From positions 9,649,538 to 9,713,537 of the forward strand of contig NC_049992.1 of assembly GCF_000003815.2 (NCBI RefSeq): a stretch of 64,000 bases of DNA, written 5' to 3'. Source of the DNA: Branchiostoma floridae. Lineage: Eukaryota > Chordata > Leptocardii > Amphioxiformes > Branchiostomatidae. Of this stretch, positions 25,221 through 36,127 are shown in pieces. Every line of letters begins with the position of its first letter. The first letter of the stretch is position 1. A program made the translations under genes and the position numbers. The notes under the pieces are model-generated. The model saw only the letters and a program-made list of their open reading frames with translations. It ran no database searches and was not told the origin of the DNA.

Positions 25221-26255
25221 GGGCGGGGGGCAAGCAGAAGTACACCGGGGGCCAAGAAGAAGGACGGGGGCACAGCAGAAGTACAGCGGGGGTTAAGGAG
25301 AAGTCCGGGGGAAAAGGAGAACGGGTAGGGGGAAAAGCTGAAGGAGTTAGGTGGGGGTGCCCATTAGCGAACTCGACCTTCATTTTCCTAACACCCACAT
25401 AACTACCACAAGTCAATCAAAACGATCCACAAACTCACGACTTATCTTGTACGCAAACACACGCACAAACACGTGCACGCTCCCCCCGCTGCAGCGCCGA
25501 CGACAACCTCCAGGTGAACTGTTTTCACACAGTACCTTCCTTCCTGTAACCGCTTCTCAAATACCAAATATCATGAATTTCCATCCAAAACTACTCTTAT
25601 ATGCTGCTAACCTACATAAAAAGACACAACACCATGTCTCTACCCAAAACATTACCTTGCCATTCTGGCGACTCGTGATAAAGAAAAACCTGTCACGCAA
25701 ATATATTTATTGATGATATATGTTGACAACACTCACACGTTAATGCCACCACCAAAATAGGTTAAGTCCAGCCGCATAGCTGACAAGTTGTGTCTAACAG
25801 CACCAAATTCTATAATACTGCGCAATCGTTAAGTGTGTACAGGGTGTTTAATGTACTAGGCCTCTTCTGAGAATCTCCTCCAGGAATACTGACAGCAACG
25901 GCCTTGGCAACGGCTTTTTAGGCAATATGTTGCATGTCACTCTTCAAAGACCTAACGTTATTTCTTCTGATACACCCGATCTGATCAGCGCGTAAAAACT
26001 AAGCCCATAAAGATACTTTTGGAAAGTATAGTATTTTTTTCAGAATGCATATCAAATTAATTAGGCTTTCAAATCCATGAAGTTTAAGGTAAGATACGTG
26101 GTATTATTATGTTAGTATTTAAGGAGACTTTATTTGCAGCCCGCAACCAGGAATCTCTAACTTGTTTGACAGAAAGATATAGCCATTCATCATCATGCAA
26201 GCAGCCCGCGATGATGATGATGATCTATATCTTAGTCGTGGGCAATATTGAATGT

Positions 26256-26261
26256 TTTATT
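26256..26261 (-). terminator. Candidate polyadenylation signal of ApeC gene 3
   Basis: AATAAA on the minus strand lies 16 nt after the gene 3 stop codon. This would give a very short 3' UTR. The paralogs lack the exact hexamer at this place, so it may be chance. Confidence 0.3.
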
Positions 26262-26277
26262 TTTTTGTCTATGACAA

Positions 26278-28475
26278 TCACGAATAGTAACAGTAGTGAA
26301 GCTTGTGGTTTCTGCTACCGCCTGTGTCGTGCGGATGTGCCCCATGGCGATCACTTTCATTAATGGTATCTTCATCGTCCCAGCGGAAGTATTCCTCCCT
26401 TACATTCATCCCGAGGACCTGCAAACAACATATCCTTGTTGTCCATTGCTACCAAATCGAGGGACAAATTGGGCATGCCCTTATTATAACATTACATTGT
26501 ATATATCAACCATATTGAAAACTTTTTTATGGATTTGTTACGATTAATTTGTGCATTTTCGAGCAATCTTTGAAATAAAATGGCAACATTAAAGATTGGC
26601 TGAACTGAGACATGACATGTGTAATAAAAACAAGAATGTAGAAATAATGCACCATGGGTAGAATCCAAGATGGCGTCTTACAAGACAGGTGAGATTTCAG
26701 CAACATTTCTGTCAGCCGAATACAAAAATAGAAGCCTAAACGTAGGTTACGCAATCCTCACCTTTTGGCACCCCTGCCTGAAGCGGAAGAGGTAAAACGG
26801 TTTGCGGCTGGGTAGCGGGATGCGGGTGTTGGCGCTACCATCGTTACGACAGCAGTACCAGATGAGCGTGTTGCGGTCGTACTTCCCGTCAGGCAGTGAG
26901 CCACTCCTGCTGTTCCTTTGGTTGAATGGATTGTCTTCGTCGTCCCAGTAAATTTCCCCAGTTTGGAAACCTGGAAAATACAGTATCAAATCTGCATACA
27001 TCTCTTCATCAATGACAGCAGCATTCTAAGGTCTAACGTTAACCTGAAACTTGTTGTCTTTGGGGTATACAAAATGAGAATGACCAAGTTGCCGCAACAA
27101 CTGCAAGTACTGCAGCTATATTTTACACAAATTTAGAAATTCAGATACTTCAGAGTTTAAGGATTCCTACGTTCCATTTTGTAACGACAGATCCATCGTT
27201 TCTATTTCGTTGTAAAACAAACATTATACCTACCACTTGGACATTCATTCTTCTTGAAGATACAGTAGCTACCACGTGGCCAGGTCCCGTGCCCTGTCCA
27301 ATAAGATGTCTGGATTGGGACGAAGAGATGTTAAGACGACTTTTTATTTCTATACACTAGACAAAATGTTTTGAATCTTTGTTAAACATTTGAATCTATG
27401 TAACGAAAAATATAACATGCATTGGCATAATACCGGTCATAAGCCTTATACCGGTCGATTAAAAATAGTGGAACTTAAAGAGATCTACACATGCAACAAT
27501 AGTTATTTCTGAGGTATGCACACTTCAGACATCTAGGTGTCCAATACATAATTTACAAAGCATCGATAACAATGCATTCGAAGACAACAAGGCCAAAAGT
27601 TTTCAGGTCATTTTCGGGGCAGGCGAGCTCGTGTAAACCTCGTGACCAACAACTCGTGTAAAAGTGTGAGGAACCGTTGCATTATCGCCCGGATCTACGG
27701 CTGAATGGGTCAAATTGAACGTACGCCGCCATTTTCCCGCCATTTTTCATGCTACGGCCAGCAGTAAAGTTTTACGTCATAGCGGTTGTGACGGACCAAA
27801 ATTAAATGAAAATTCTTGTCAGTATACGCCCATTTTCTCATGACTTTTTGTATGCTCATGCAGATTTTTGTTTTGTGCAACTACGTACACTAACAGGAAA
27901 GAAAGGAACAACAGAGGATGTATAAAAAAGGTACATAGCGGCAGTTAATTGTGCCGTGTTTCGTTCGACCGGTATAGTGCACCCCCTTCCAACCACACGC
28001 CCGTTCTCCGTGCAATTCCGCGGTGTGTTCCAATTACGATATTATGTTTTTAGCAGGACCAGAGAGACAAAATAATTTACACAGAAGAAGTGGCAAAGGT
28101 AAGCTGTAACAGCAACATGTAACTGGAGAAAATGATGCGTTGATCATTTGCCAAATTAGCATTGCTTGAGAAATTGCAGTAAACCGACCGGTATTATGCC
28201 AATGGATGTTAACGTCCAATATCTATCTATCTATATACAATACGTTCAGTGAATCTCTTGAGAAATGACTTCGTCCACGCTCACTTTCATGCAAAATTTC
28301 TGTATCATGTTGTCCCTCCAGAAGTCTCCATCAAAATGCAGTCCTGACGTCCAGTAGTTGTTGGCGTCGTCGTCCTCGGTGTCTTGGAAACGGGAGCCCG
28401 TGTGCCAGGTCACGCCTGCAGATTCCGGGCAGCCTGTGTTTGTCCTGGGTAAACCATACGTTCCTCTTGGCCATC
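26278..28475 (-). CDS. ApeC domain exons of gene 3
   Basis: Four exons (28285-28475, 27234-27309, 26762-26970, 26278-26418) encode the apextrin C-terminal domain. Landmarks are WPRGTYGLP, FQDTEDDDANN, HFDGDFW, KFCMK, WPRGSYCIFKKNECPSG, IYWDDEDNP, LPDGKY, YCCRNDG, RQGCQKV, YFRWDDED and the end LHYCYYS. The paired W-D-D-E-D and Y-C motifs, and the conserved cysteines, match the ApeC family. Borders are identical in all three genes. The terminal residue is Ser here and Trp in genes 1 and 2. Confidence 0.9.
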
Positions 28476-31400
28476 CTGTGTGGAGAAAAGATACAAGAGT
28501 CACTTTCCTATCAGAGTTTGAAGAGGGAGGTAATCCGCTTTCTGAAAGCCTTTAAGGGGTCGACTATCAGAAAGCGGAGCAATCAGAAGACGAGAACGCC
28601 CCTCCTTCAATCCCTGCTTGGTATAGCCTGGAATTCATGCAGCTTTGTCAACACTGGCCCGGTTCCAACAGCGAACAAAACTAACAGGTTATTCCTGCCG
28701 AGTAAAAGAGTCATATCTGGAAGGAGATTCTACACTTTTTTTAAAGAAACGTTGTTCAAACTGCAGGTAAATCATAATATGATCTACGGAGAAAAATATA
28801 CTGCCTTTAGATTTGAACCCTGTATAGCCTGGAGTCCAGCTTTTTCAACACAAGCCCGCTCCCAACAGCGACAAGGCTGGACCCCAGACTATGCCTGCCG
28901 AGTAAAAGAGTCGTATCTGGAAGAAGATTCTACACTTGAAAACATTTTTAAAGAAGAGTTGTCCAAAACAGCAGGTAAATCATAATATGATATGATCTAT
29001 GAAGGAAAATATACAGTAATGCCTTTACATTTGAACCCTGTTAATGTATGTCTATGTTAGATATCGAGTAACACGATCTTAATCCGAGCTTTATAACTTC
29101 ACTACTGTTTGACCAACAATAGATTTATACAGAAAGGAACTATGTCTGCCATTTGCAAAGTTACTGGCGGCCGAGCTAGTACATGTCTAAGATATACATA
29201 CCACCGGAGCAGCTCCTCCCGTCTGTATCTAGGGTAAAGGCACCATGGCATTCACAACGGTAGCTTCCTTGCGTGTTCCTGCAGACGTGGTCACAGCCAT
29301 GGTTTCCTGTGCATTCGTTTATATCTGTAGTGTAAAAGTGTGTTGAAGGTTTTATTTTGTGACACCATCCATTCATAAATGAAACCATTCCTGGTTATCT
29401 GATTATGAACATTTCGTCATCATCGTTGTATTTTGCGGTACATTTGGTGTTAACATGTTGTGCATTTTAGTGATATCTGCACTAAAAAAAGCTTTTTCTT
29501 AACAGCTGCATTCATCTAACAACTAGCATATGCTTACCAACACATGTCAGTCCTGGATCCTCTGGACTCATAACCATGAGCACACAGGCAGCTGAAGCTT
29601 CCCGGATTATTTTGGCACACTCAATGGGTGACAATAGCTAACTAATGACAATGTGATAAGGAAAAAGTGCCAGGAACCAGGAGGAATGTCCGCTGCCTCC
29701 GCTCTTCCTATCCGCAACTATTGCTGACCGCGACGCATCGCGATCGCGCTAGAGGCGCGACAAATCAAGGGGGATTCGGTGGTATGTTCCCACGGCCTGT
29801 TTTGAAATCTTCACCCTCTGAAATGCTATTTTCTGCATTTTCCGGCAATTAAATTTTGCGGACAGACTAAACTAGGTTAATAACATTTCCATCAAAATCA
29901 CACATATGGTTTAAGCTTAAGTCGCTGACAGTGCCCCCCCCCCCAACTCCGGACATAGTTTCACCATTTCGAGCACCGAAGGCACGAGCCGTTGGAAAAT
30001 AGGTCCGGGTAATTTTGAAATCTGGGTATCCTGGTTGAAACTGAACCGTCTTTCGGAGGAGACGTAAAATGGGGGCCAACTGTTCGAGAAGGTGCCTCGA
30101 GCCACGTAATACAACAGCCTCATTACTCAGATTGGGTACCTGCTAACTGAAATAATACAACAAGGTAAGTAAAACAGCAGCGAGGTATTGATACGACGTA
30201 CTCACCAACACAATCACTTGAGGTTTCCGAACCCCTGGCGTCTGTACCCGTGCCCAGTGGACAGGATAAACATTCGGTTTGACCATGTCCGGCTTGGAAC
30301 GTCCCGACTGGACACAGGTCACACGGGTCTGTACCGGTCCGGGAGAAGCTGCCAGGTACACATGGTCCTGAAAACGGCAGACCATCATCATCAAATTGAA
30401 AACTTACAGTCAAGTGATATTGGGCTGGGCTGCTTACTCGTCTTCGGAACGGCACCTGCAGTTTGATCTTCAGTCTTTTTTTCGCGAGGCCTGCGTAACA
30501 GCCCTGCGTGTAGCTGCGGTTGCCGGTCCGAAACAGTCGCCCATTACATACTTCACTACCCTAATTACATGAACCAAAGGTAATTACTCCTTGGCAAACT
30601 TTCCCGGCTTATTGGACACTCAGTTAACTTATTTACACTTCCCAAAAATGTTCAGATTTCTTTATTACTTCGTGGAAGCCCATCTGTTTCATATTCCATG
30701 AATTCCAAAATTCTAACTATAACTCAAAATTGTATCACAACCTCTAAACGATTTACAGCGTGATTTATTTATTCTTCCAAGCTTTTTAGTCGCCTGTATT
30801 TGACCTTTTATTATTGAGACAGGGGATCGGACACGCGCGCATACCAACTTTTGTATACACATTATTTAATTGCCATTTCAATTTTGTTATCAGTATTGTT
30901 TACATCTTACATATGTATGGTGGTGGCGTGAATATAAGTAGATAAATTGAGTGCGCCACCACCACGTCTGGCTTGTTTGTCAAAGTGAATAAAAAATGAA
31001 AAAATAAAATAAATGGAAGGGATATTTCGAACTCTTTTAAATTTATATGTAGACATGAAATTGTCGAAAAGGTTGAGACGCACAGGTGCACTGTTGCCGG
31101 TTAGATTTAACGTCAAATTTAAGAGTTGTTGACTAACAAAGCTGATACAGTTAGATGGGACCAGACGTGCCCGTCTTCATCTTTACTGATAACAAAGCGA
31201 TCTTTTGTATGTTTGAGTAATATACCTGTGATTCTGTAGTCGACACAAGTCCGACAGTCACAGTGGGCTGCAGTGTTGCCGCACCAGTTTGCAAAGGAGC
31301 AGCAATGGTTAACACCTGCCGGGTAGCATTCAGCAGGGTTGCCGTTCGCAGCGGGGTGGCCCCACCCACAACGCCAGTCTTTACGCCACTTCTTAGGAGC

Positions 31401-34400
31401 TATTAGGAACAAATGCAGTAAGCCATTTGATTAAGGTTTCACTTTATAATGATTAGTCAGAAACATGTATACAGTCAAACCTGTCTATAGCAGCCACTCA
31501 AGGGACTAGAGAAATGTGGCCACTATAGACAGGTGGCCACTATAGAGAAACTGTTGATCAATTGATCATGACCAATAAGTTTCACATGATTTTAGTACCC
31601 ACTGATCTTTCTCACCAAGTAACATTCAGAATTCAACTTACCCTGCCATGGTAAAATCTACCGAAAATATTGCCAGGCGGAATGTTGGTAAATATGCCGA
31701 AAAAGACTCACGCGTATTTACCTTCCGCTACCGCTAAAATGACCCTGTCGAGAACTCAAATCCTCACAAACTACGATTTCAAACTCGGCGCAGGGTGACA
31801 TACGGCCGCTGTATGGTTCCAATAGGCAGTGTTTCTGTATCTACGGGACGGGAAATCATGTGGCCGTGGCCGCGTTGGACAGGTGGCTGCTATAGACTAT
31901 TTCTTAATGCTTACTAATAGCTAAATGGGAAAAATCCAAGGGACCGAGAAAAAGTGACCGCAATGGCCAGGTACTAGGTGGTCGCTATACAAAGGTGGCC
32001 GCTACTACAGGTTTGACTGTACGCAAATGTAAACCATGGCTAGACACCCTTTGTTGTTTTTATACCATATATTTACAGCATCATAGACGTTTATATATCT
32101 ATTCAAGGTACATTTTTAAGACGTAATTTTAATAAGGAAATGATGCAATAGATTGAAAACTCGGTCGGCGGGCCGGGACAGCACTGTATTCCACGAACCA
32201 TTACATTAACTATTAGTTATTTATCTCGTCATCAGTAATGATGCAAAAAGGATACATACCTTCATTTAGCTGGCATATGAATCCCCTGTCGTAGGAGCAG
32301 TCTTTTTCATCCCATGAGGATCCACTCCCCCAAAACCCGACACATCCGCCCTGACCGTTATCTGGTGCCGGTTCACCGGGGGGCCAGTTGGAGTAGTCAG
32401 ATGACGCTAGGATTTGGCCGTCCTCAAATTGCCATTGCCCATCGTTGTTGTTGTCTGTCAGCCCAAGCCAGCGACCCGCTTCCAGTGGTGCCAGATTAGC
32501 GAGAAAAGTATTGGTGGCACTGTCCTTCGGCATGGCTAAAATCGCCCCGTCTGCCGCACACGTCTTCTTAGCCTTGTCACGCGTTGTCCTTTCCACAAAG
32601 CTCTTGTAGCAAACTCCGTTAAAAGGAACGTAGTCTGATATTGGACAACCTATTGATAAATGAATTTAATGAATGTGTATCCATAGATGACTCACTTAAG
32701 CTTGTCATTTATAAAACAATCAATCAGACACCAAAATGGGGTAGTGCCAATACTCGTTTTAACCAGACAATTGAGTCGGCGAAACGCTTCTGTCTCAATT
32801 TCTCAATACTTCAATTTGCACTGCCTCCCCAACCCTTTTTGTGTGTTGACAAGACATGCGTCGCTAATTGGGTAACAATGATTTGAATTTCAAGTGAGAC
32901 AACACCATGTTTAAATGGGGGAAATGGTTACGAAATAATAACTGTGCTTTGCTTGCACTCATGATGGATGGGACAGACAGAGCGCTGGCGTAGGTACCGT
33001 ACAACAAAACCCTATGGTGTGATGCCATATACATTGATATTACCGATGAAATTGTCCTCATTCGTTTTGCAGATAATAGATATTACTTCTAAATAGTACA
33101 CTGTGCTTGTGAATTTGGAGACCTTACCACAGCCCTCCCTGTCCACAGTGCCTACATCTACTGTTGTTGTGCCCTCCTCACACGGGATACACTCAGTGGC
33201 TCCCTGTTGGTTCTGATACGTGCCCTTTGGACAGAACATGCAGGTCTCTAATCCCGTTTCCGAAAACGTCCCCGGCTGACACTGGCCTGTAGGAAGTTGT
33301 GACAGTCAGGATGATGTTCTTTTTTGTGATGAAGGTGTTTAGAAATAAGATGCATCAACATCACGGAAACCCTTCTCCGGCTCACTATGTTTTGCACAGA
33401 ATGAACTGTAAAAATCGTAAAGACAAGCTTTGACCGTTTGATCCGTTATTTCTGTGACAAATGGTCCTGCAAGTACAATGATGTCATCAATAATGAATAG
33501 ACTATCTTATGAATAAATTTTATACTTATTGTTGAATAGCTCAGTTTAAAGCAATTCATGTGTTCCCCATTACTGGAACTTTTGAAAGCCGCTGAGAACT
33601 TTTATCCTTTTACATAGAAGCATTTGTCTAGAAATGTCCATTGTCGAACAAACGAAACATTCTATCTCATTGGTGTATTGAGGTAATGGTCTTACTCCTG
33701 CAGTCTGTCGCGTTCTTGCTGTTGTTGCCTGCGGTAGAGAATCCCGGTTCACACCGGATACACTCGGTCTGTCCTTCTTCGTCCTGATAGGAGCCCACCG
33801 GACAGACGTCACACGTGGCCTCGCCACTGACGTCAGTGTAGTATGTACCAACCGGGCAGCTAACTATATACAAAAGTACAAAACAGATGTCAGTTTATGA
33901 AGACAGAATTGCCACTACGATTGCTTATATGAGCTCATGCGAAAAATGCGTTTTAGGTCACTTTTAGAAACTTCTCGAGTACATGATATTACATTCTAAA
34001 CTGTATATACACCAACGTCAATATCCTAATTCTCTTGAAAGTAGTGTTGAGACTTAATCCATGGAATGTACCAATGGAAATATCAGAAAAACAGACAGAC
34101 ACTAAGACAAGTCAAAAACAATATGCTGCATTGAATAAGAAGATTCTTAAAGTTTGTACACAGTCAAGTGTTTATTCAACCGAGTGAACCGACGTATTGG
34201 TGACTGCTTGTCACCTTCCTCATGTCGATTTTAACTGGTTCACACTGCACTGAACTAAGATTCATCAACATCAATGAAATGCTTCCCCGGCTCACTATGT
34301 TTAGCACAGCATGAACTGTAAAAAACGTAAAGACAAGCTTTGACCGTTTGATCCGTTATTTCTGTGACAAATGGGAGTCCTGCAAATTCAAAATGTCATC

Positions 34401-36127
34401 AACAATGAATAAATTCTATCTCATTGGTGTATTGAGATATTGGTCTTACTCCTGCAGTCTGTCGCGTTCTTGCTGTTGTTGCCCGCAGTAAAGAATCCCG
34501 GTTCACACCGGATACACTCGGTCTGTCCTTCTTCGTCCTGATAGGAGCCCACCGGACAGACGTCACACGTGGCCTCGCCACTGACGTCAGTGTAGTATGT
34601 ACCAACAGGGCAGCTAACTATATACAAAGGTACAAAACATATGTCAGTTTATGAAGACAGAATTGCCACTACGATTGCTTATATGAGGTCATACGAAAAA
34701 TGCATTTTAGGTCACTTTTAGAAGCTTCTCAACTACAGGATATCACCTTCTATACTGTAGAAACGCCAATTATTAACATCAATATCCTAATTCTCTTGAA
34801 AGTAGTGTTGAAACTTAATCCACAAATGTACCGCTGGAAATATCAGAAAAACCGAAGCTAAGACAAGTCAAAAACAATATGCTGTATTGAATGATAAGTT
34901 TTTTTAAATTAATAAAGTTTGTACAGTCAAGTGTTTATTCAACCGAGTGAACCGACGTATTGATGACCGCTTGTCATCTTCCTCAGGGCGATTCTAACTG
35001 GTTCACACTGCACTGAACTAAGATTCATCAACATCACTGAAACGCTTCATTGGTGTAATAAGATAATTCTTACTCCTGCAGTCTGTCGCGTTCTTGCTGT
35101 TGTTGCCTGCAGTAAAGAATCCCGGTTCACACCGGATACACTCGGTCTGTCCTTCTTTGTCCTGATAGGAGCCCACCGGACAGACATCACACGTGGCCTC
35201 GCCACTGACATGATTGTAGTACGTACCAACCGGGCAGCCAACTACAAAACATATGTCAGTTTACGAAGACAAAAATGCCACCACGAATGCTTATATGAAC
35301 TCATAGAAAATGTAGTTTAGGTTACTATTAAAATCTTCTCATGATCAAATACAGGATATGACTTTCTAAATTCTCTAAACTCTTGTAGTCTCCCTTTTAT
35401 GAAGGCAAACATAAAATGGGAAATGGCAGTGAGGAATCTTACCGTGCGGCAGTGTGATGTCAAGTCTCTGTGACAAGGTGTGTTCCCGGATGTGCACAAC
35501 CCTTCCTGTTATCCGGTCAATCTTAGCCTTTACTTCTGAGATCCGACCTAGTGAATGTCGTAAATGACTGAAGTTAGAATCGTCTTATAGATAATTATAA
35601 TAAGTTGATTGCAAATCCTTGCTCGATGGCTATTTGGTAAGGGCGCGGTCGGAAAGGTCGTGCGATCGTCGTATGATCGCTAACTTCGGCCATTTTGGAG
35701 GACAAAAATGTACAAAACCAAAGCTAACTGGCCTAACTGGAGGCATGTACAACAAAGGGCCCTCGACGACTTCAAACAACCCGGCCGGGCCCGAGTAGGA
35801 AATGTGGCATAGCCATGAGTAATTCAACCAAGTAGGGCAATATTGGTTGTAACAGACAGTCGCCGGAACTTAGGTTAGGTATAGACTCATTATATTGTGC
35901 TGAAAGATCCTTTTTAAACGCTAAGGTGGACCTAGAACAATGTTGACAAGAACAAGAAATAATAGCCATGCCTTCAAGTACAAAAGTACCAAAGAACCGT
36001 TAGGGTAGACATACTCACTTTTCAATCGGCCCACTTGCTGCTTAGTTAATCCGTACACATTCGGGCTTGGCCACATGACCGCATAGTACAGAAGAACGAA
36101 GGTCTTGCTGTAGGTCCAGTTCCCCAT
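26278..36127 (-). CDS. ApeC gene 3: secreted GCC2/C-type lectin/EGF/ApeC mosaic protein
   Basis: Fourteen exons: 36019-36127, 35443-35547, 35074-35241, 34450-34617, 33696-33863, 33128-33286, 32260-32649, 31226-31399, 30206-30367, 29202-29324, 28285-28475, 27234-27309, 26762-26970, 26278-26418. All phases join, giving 780 aa. Order: signal peptide 1 to about 26 (h-region FVLLYYAVMW), charged linker 37-71, four GCC2 modules 72-292, C-type lectin domain 293-422, CCS-WCG module 423-480, fifth GCC2 481-534, calcium-type EGF 535-575, ApeC 576-780. Every module exon from 2 to 10 is phase 1 at both ends. Compared with gene 1, the lectin and CCS-WCG exons sit between the second and third GCC2 types. 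Function is not shown by sequence. ApeC of amphioxus apextrin-like proteins binds bacterial peptidoglycan, and a lectin domain beside it suggests a secreted recognition factor (inference). I assigned no name. Confidence 0.88.
27413..28211. mobile_element. Non-autonomous DNA element in the first ApeC intron of gene 3
   Basis: The left end CATTGGCATAATACCGGTC (27,420-27,438) is mirrored at 28,186-28,204. The match extends outward as TAACATG / GATGTTA with one mismatch. The roughly 800-bp interior has no open frame. The corresponding introns of genes 1 and 2 are much shorter and lack it, so the insertion is specific to gene 3. Confidence 0.7.
28620..28990. repeat. Tandem pair of a small insertion element in the EGF-ApeC intron
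   Basis: Two diverged copies start TATAGCCTGGA at about 28,623 and 28,826 and end with GCCGAGTAAAAGAGTC and GATTCTACACTT. A single copy sits at the same place in gene 2 (about 40,366-40,500). Gene 1 has the uninterrupted CCCCTGCTTGGTGAG at about 49,340. The ends of the second copy (TAGCCTGGAGTCCAGC … GGCTGGACCCCAGACTA) are mutually inverted, so this is probably a MITE. Confidence 0.65.
29202..29324 (-). CDS. Calcium-type EGF exon of gene 3
   Basis: A phase 1-1 exon encoding [15 protein letters not shown], then GSYRCEC and DTDGRSC, i.e. the six-cysteine EGF pattern with the D-I-N-E calcium-binding start. The same exon precedes ApeC in genes 2 (40748-40870) and 1 (49682-49804). Confidence 0.9.
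29537..29620 (-). pseudogene. Decayed EGF exon in gene 3
   Basis: The 3' half of the EGF exon intact at 41059-41178 and 50034-50153 survives here with its donor. The 5' half and acceptor are gone. About 7 extra bases (near GGATCCAGG) shift the frame after HGYESRG. It cannot be spliced in as a domain. Confidence 0.8.
30206..30367 (-). CDS. Fifth GCC2/ephrin-receptor-like module exon of gene 3
   Basis: A phase 1-1 exon encoding CVPGSFSRTGTDPCDLCPVG and CLSCPLGTGTD. It is the counterpart of 41768-41929 (gene 2) and 59727-59888 (gene 1). A shared SINE relic flanks all three on the transcript-downstream side. Confidence 0.9.
31226..31399 (-). CDS. CCS-WCG cysteine-rich module exon of gene 3
   Basis: A phase 1-1 exon of 58 codons with WRCGWG, AECYPAG, HCCSFANWCGN and HCDCRTCVDYR. 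The C-C-S…W-C-G…H-C-x-C…C-V-D-Y pattern resembles small chitin-binding-like modules that recur in lancelet and cnidarian lectin-type proteins. I cannot name a Pfam family for it. It is absent from genes 1 and 2. Confidence 0.75.
31470..32021. mobile_element. Non-autonomous DNA transposon between the lectin and CCS-WCG exons
   Basis: The ends TACAGTCAAACCTGTCTATA (31,470) and TACAGGTTTGACTGTA (to 32,021) are inverted. The interior repeats GTGGCCACTATAGACAGGTGG-like motifs on both strands. It is 552 bp with no open frame. Scattered CGACCACCTGGCC motifs at about 279, 355 and 653 may be fragments of a related family. Confidence 0.8.
32260..32649 (-). CDS. C-type lectin domain exon of gene 3
   Basis: One phase 1-1 exon holds the whole 130-residue domain: GVCYKSF, KKTCAADGAILAMPKD, WLGLTDNNNDGQW, NWPPGEPAPDNGQGGCV, WDEKDC, FICQ. 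The four canonical cysteines and the WLGL core are present. The sugar-specificity triplet is EPA, in place of EPN (mannose type) or QPD (galactose type), and the usual WND is WDE. Calcium-dependent sugar binding is therefore plausible but uncertain. Confidence 0.92.
33128..35241 (-). CDS. Four GCC2/ephrin-receptor-like module exons of gene 3
   Basis: Exons 35074-35241, 34450-34617 and 33696-33863 are three near-identical 168-nt copies (CPVGTYYTDVSGEATCDVCP, ECIRCEPGF) that match one exon of gene 1 (60619-60786). Exon 33128-33286 (CQPGTFSETGLETCMFCPKG, ECIPCEEGTTT) matches 60087-60248. All are phase 1-1. The triplication includes intron sequence: repeat periods are 754 and 624 bp, and intron blocks such as GTGTTTATTCAACCGAGTGA recur. 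Confidence 0.9.
35443..36127 (-). CDS. Signal peptide and linker exons of gene 3
   Basis: Exon 1 (36019-36127) starts MGNWTYSKTFVLLYYAVMW, a short n-region then a hydrophobic core, and ends LTKQQVGRLK. Exon 2 (35443-35547) encodes ISEVKAKIDR and REHTLSQRL, a charged, probably helical linker. Gene 2 has the same pair. The ATG is chosen because it is conserved in both genes and opens the signal peptide; the true 5' UTR is not visible. Confidence 0.82.

Larger units (their letters stand above)
24040..25505. repeat. Palindromic repeat complex with direct and inverted copies
   Basis: Sequence at about 24,215-24,350 recurs directly at about 25,360-25,503 (AACGATCCACAA, TTATCTTGTACGCAAAC, CGCTGC-GCGCCGACGA). 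Sequence at about 24,355-24,640 recurs inverted at about 25,225-25,370. The innermost part is a hairpin with arms of about 119 bp (24,913-25,032 and 25,101-25,220). The outer unit is related to the dispersed family at 46,985-47,948. Confidence 0.75.
22999..26277. other. Spacer between DCAF17 and ApeC gene 3
   Basis: No coding exon is visible. From about 23,000 to 23,350 the sequence should hold the DCAF17 promoter and 5' UTR; it is duplicated at 45,340-45,660. From 24,040 to 25,505 lies a palindromic repeat complex. The part from about 25,735 to 25,930 again resembles 45,785-46,080 upstream of the gene 1 stop. A (GAT)n run lies at about 26,208-26,223. DCAF17 transcription starts here while gene 3 ends here, on the same strand. 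Confidence 0.6.

Noticed and set aside
28246-28284. Extension of the ApeC1 exon past KFCMK (VSVDEVISQEIH)
   Set aside because: The extension meets a stop in gene 3 and varies between copies, while GTGAGC/GTAAGC directly after AAA is a conserved donor and gives the right phase.
28440-28985. 181-codon plus-strand frame
   Set aside because: It overlaps the antisense of the ApeC1 exon and the tandem MITE copies in the intron; no domain and no conservation in the paralogs.
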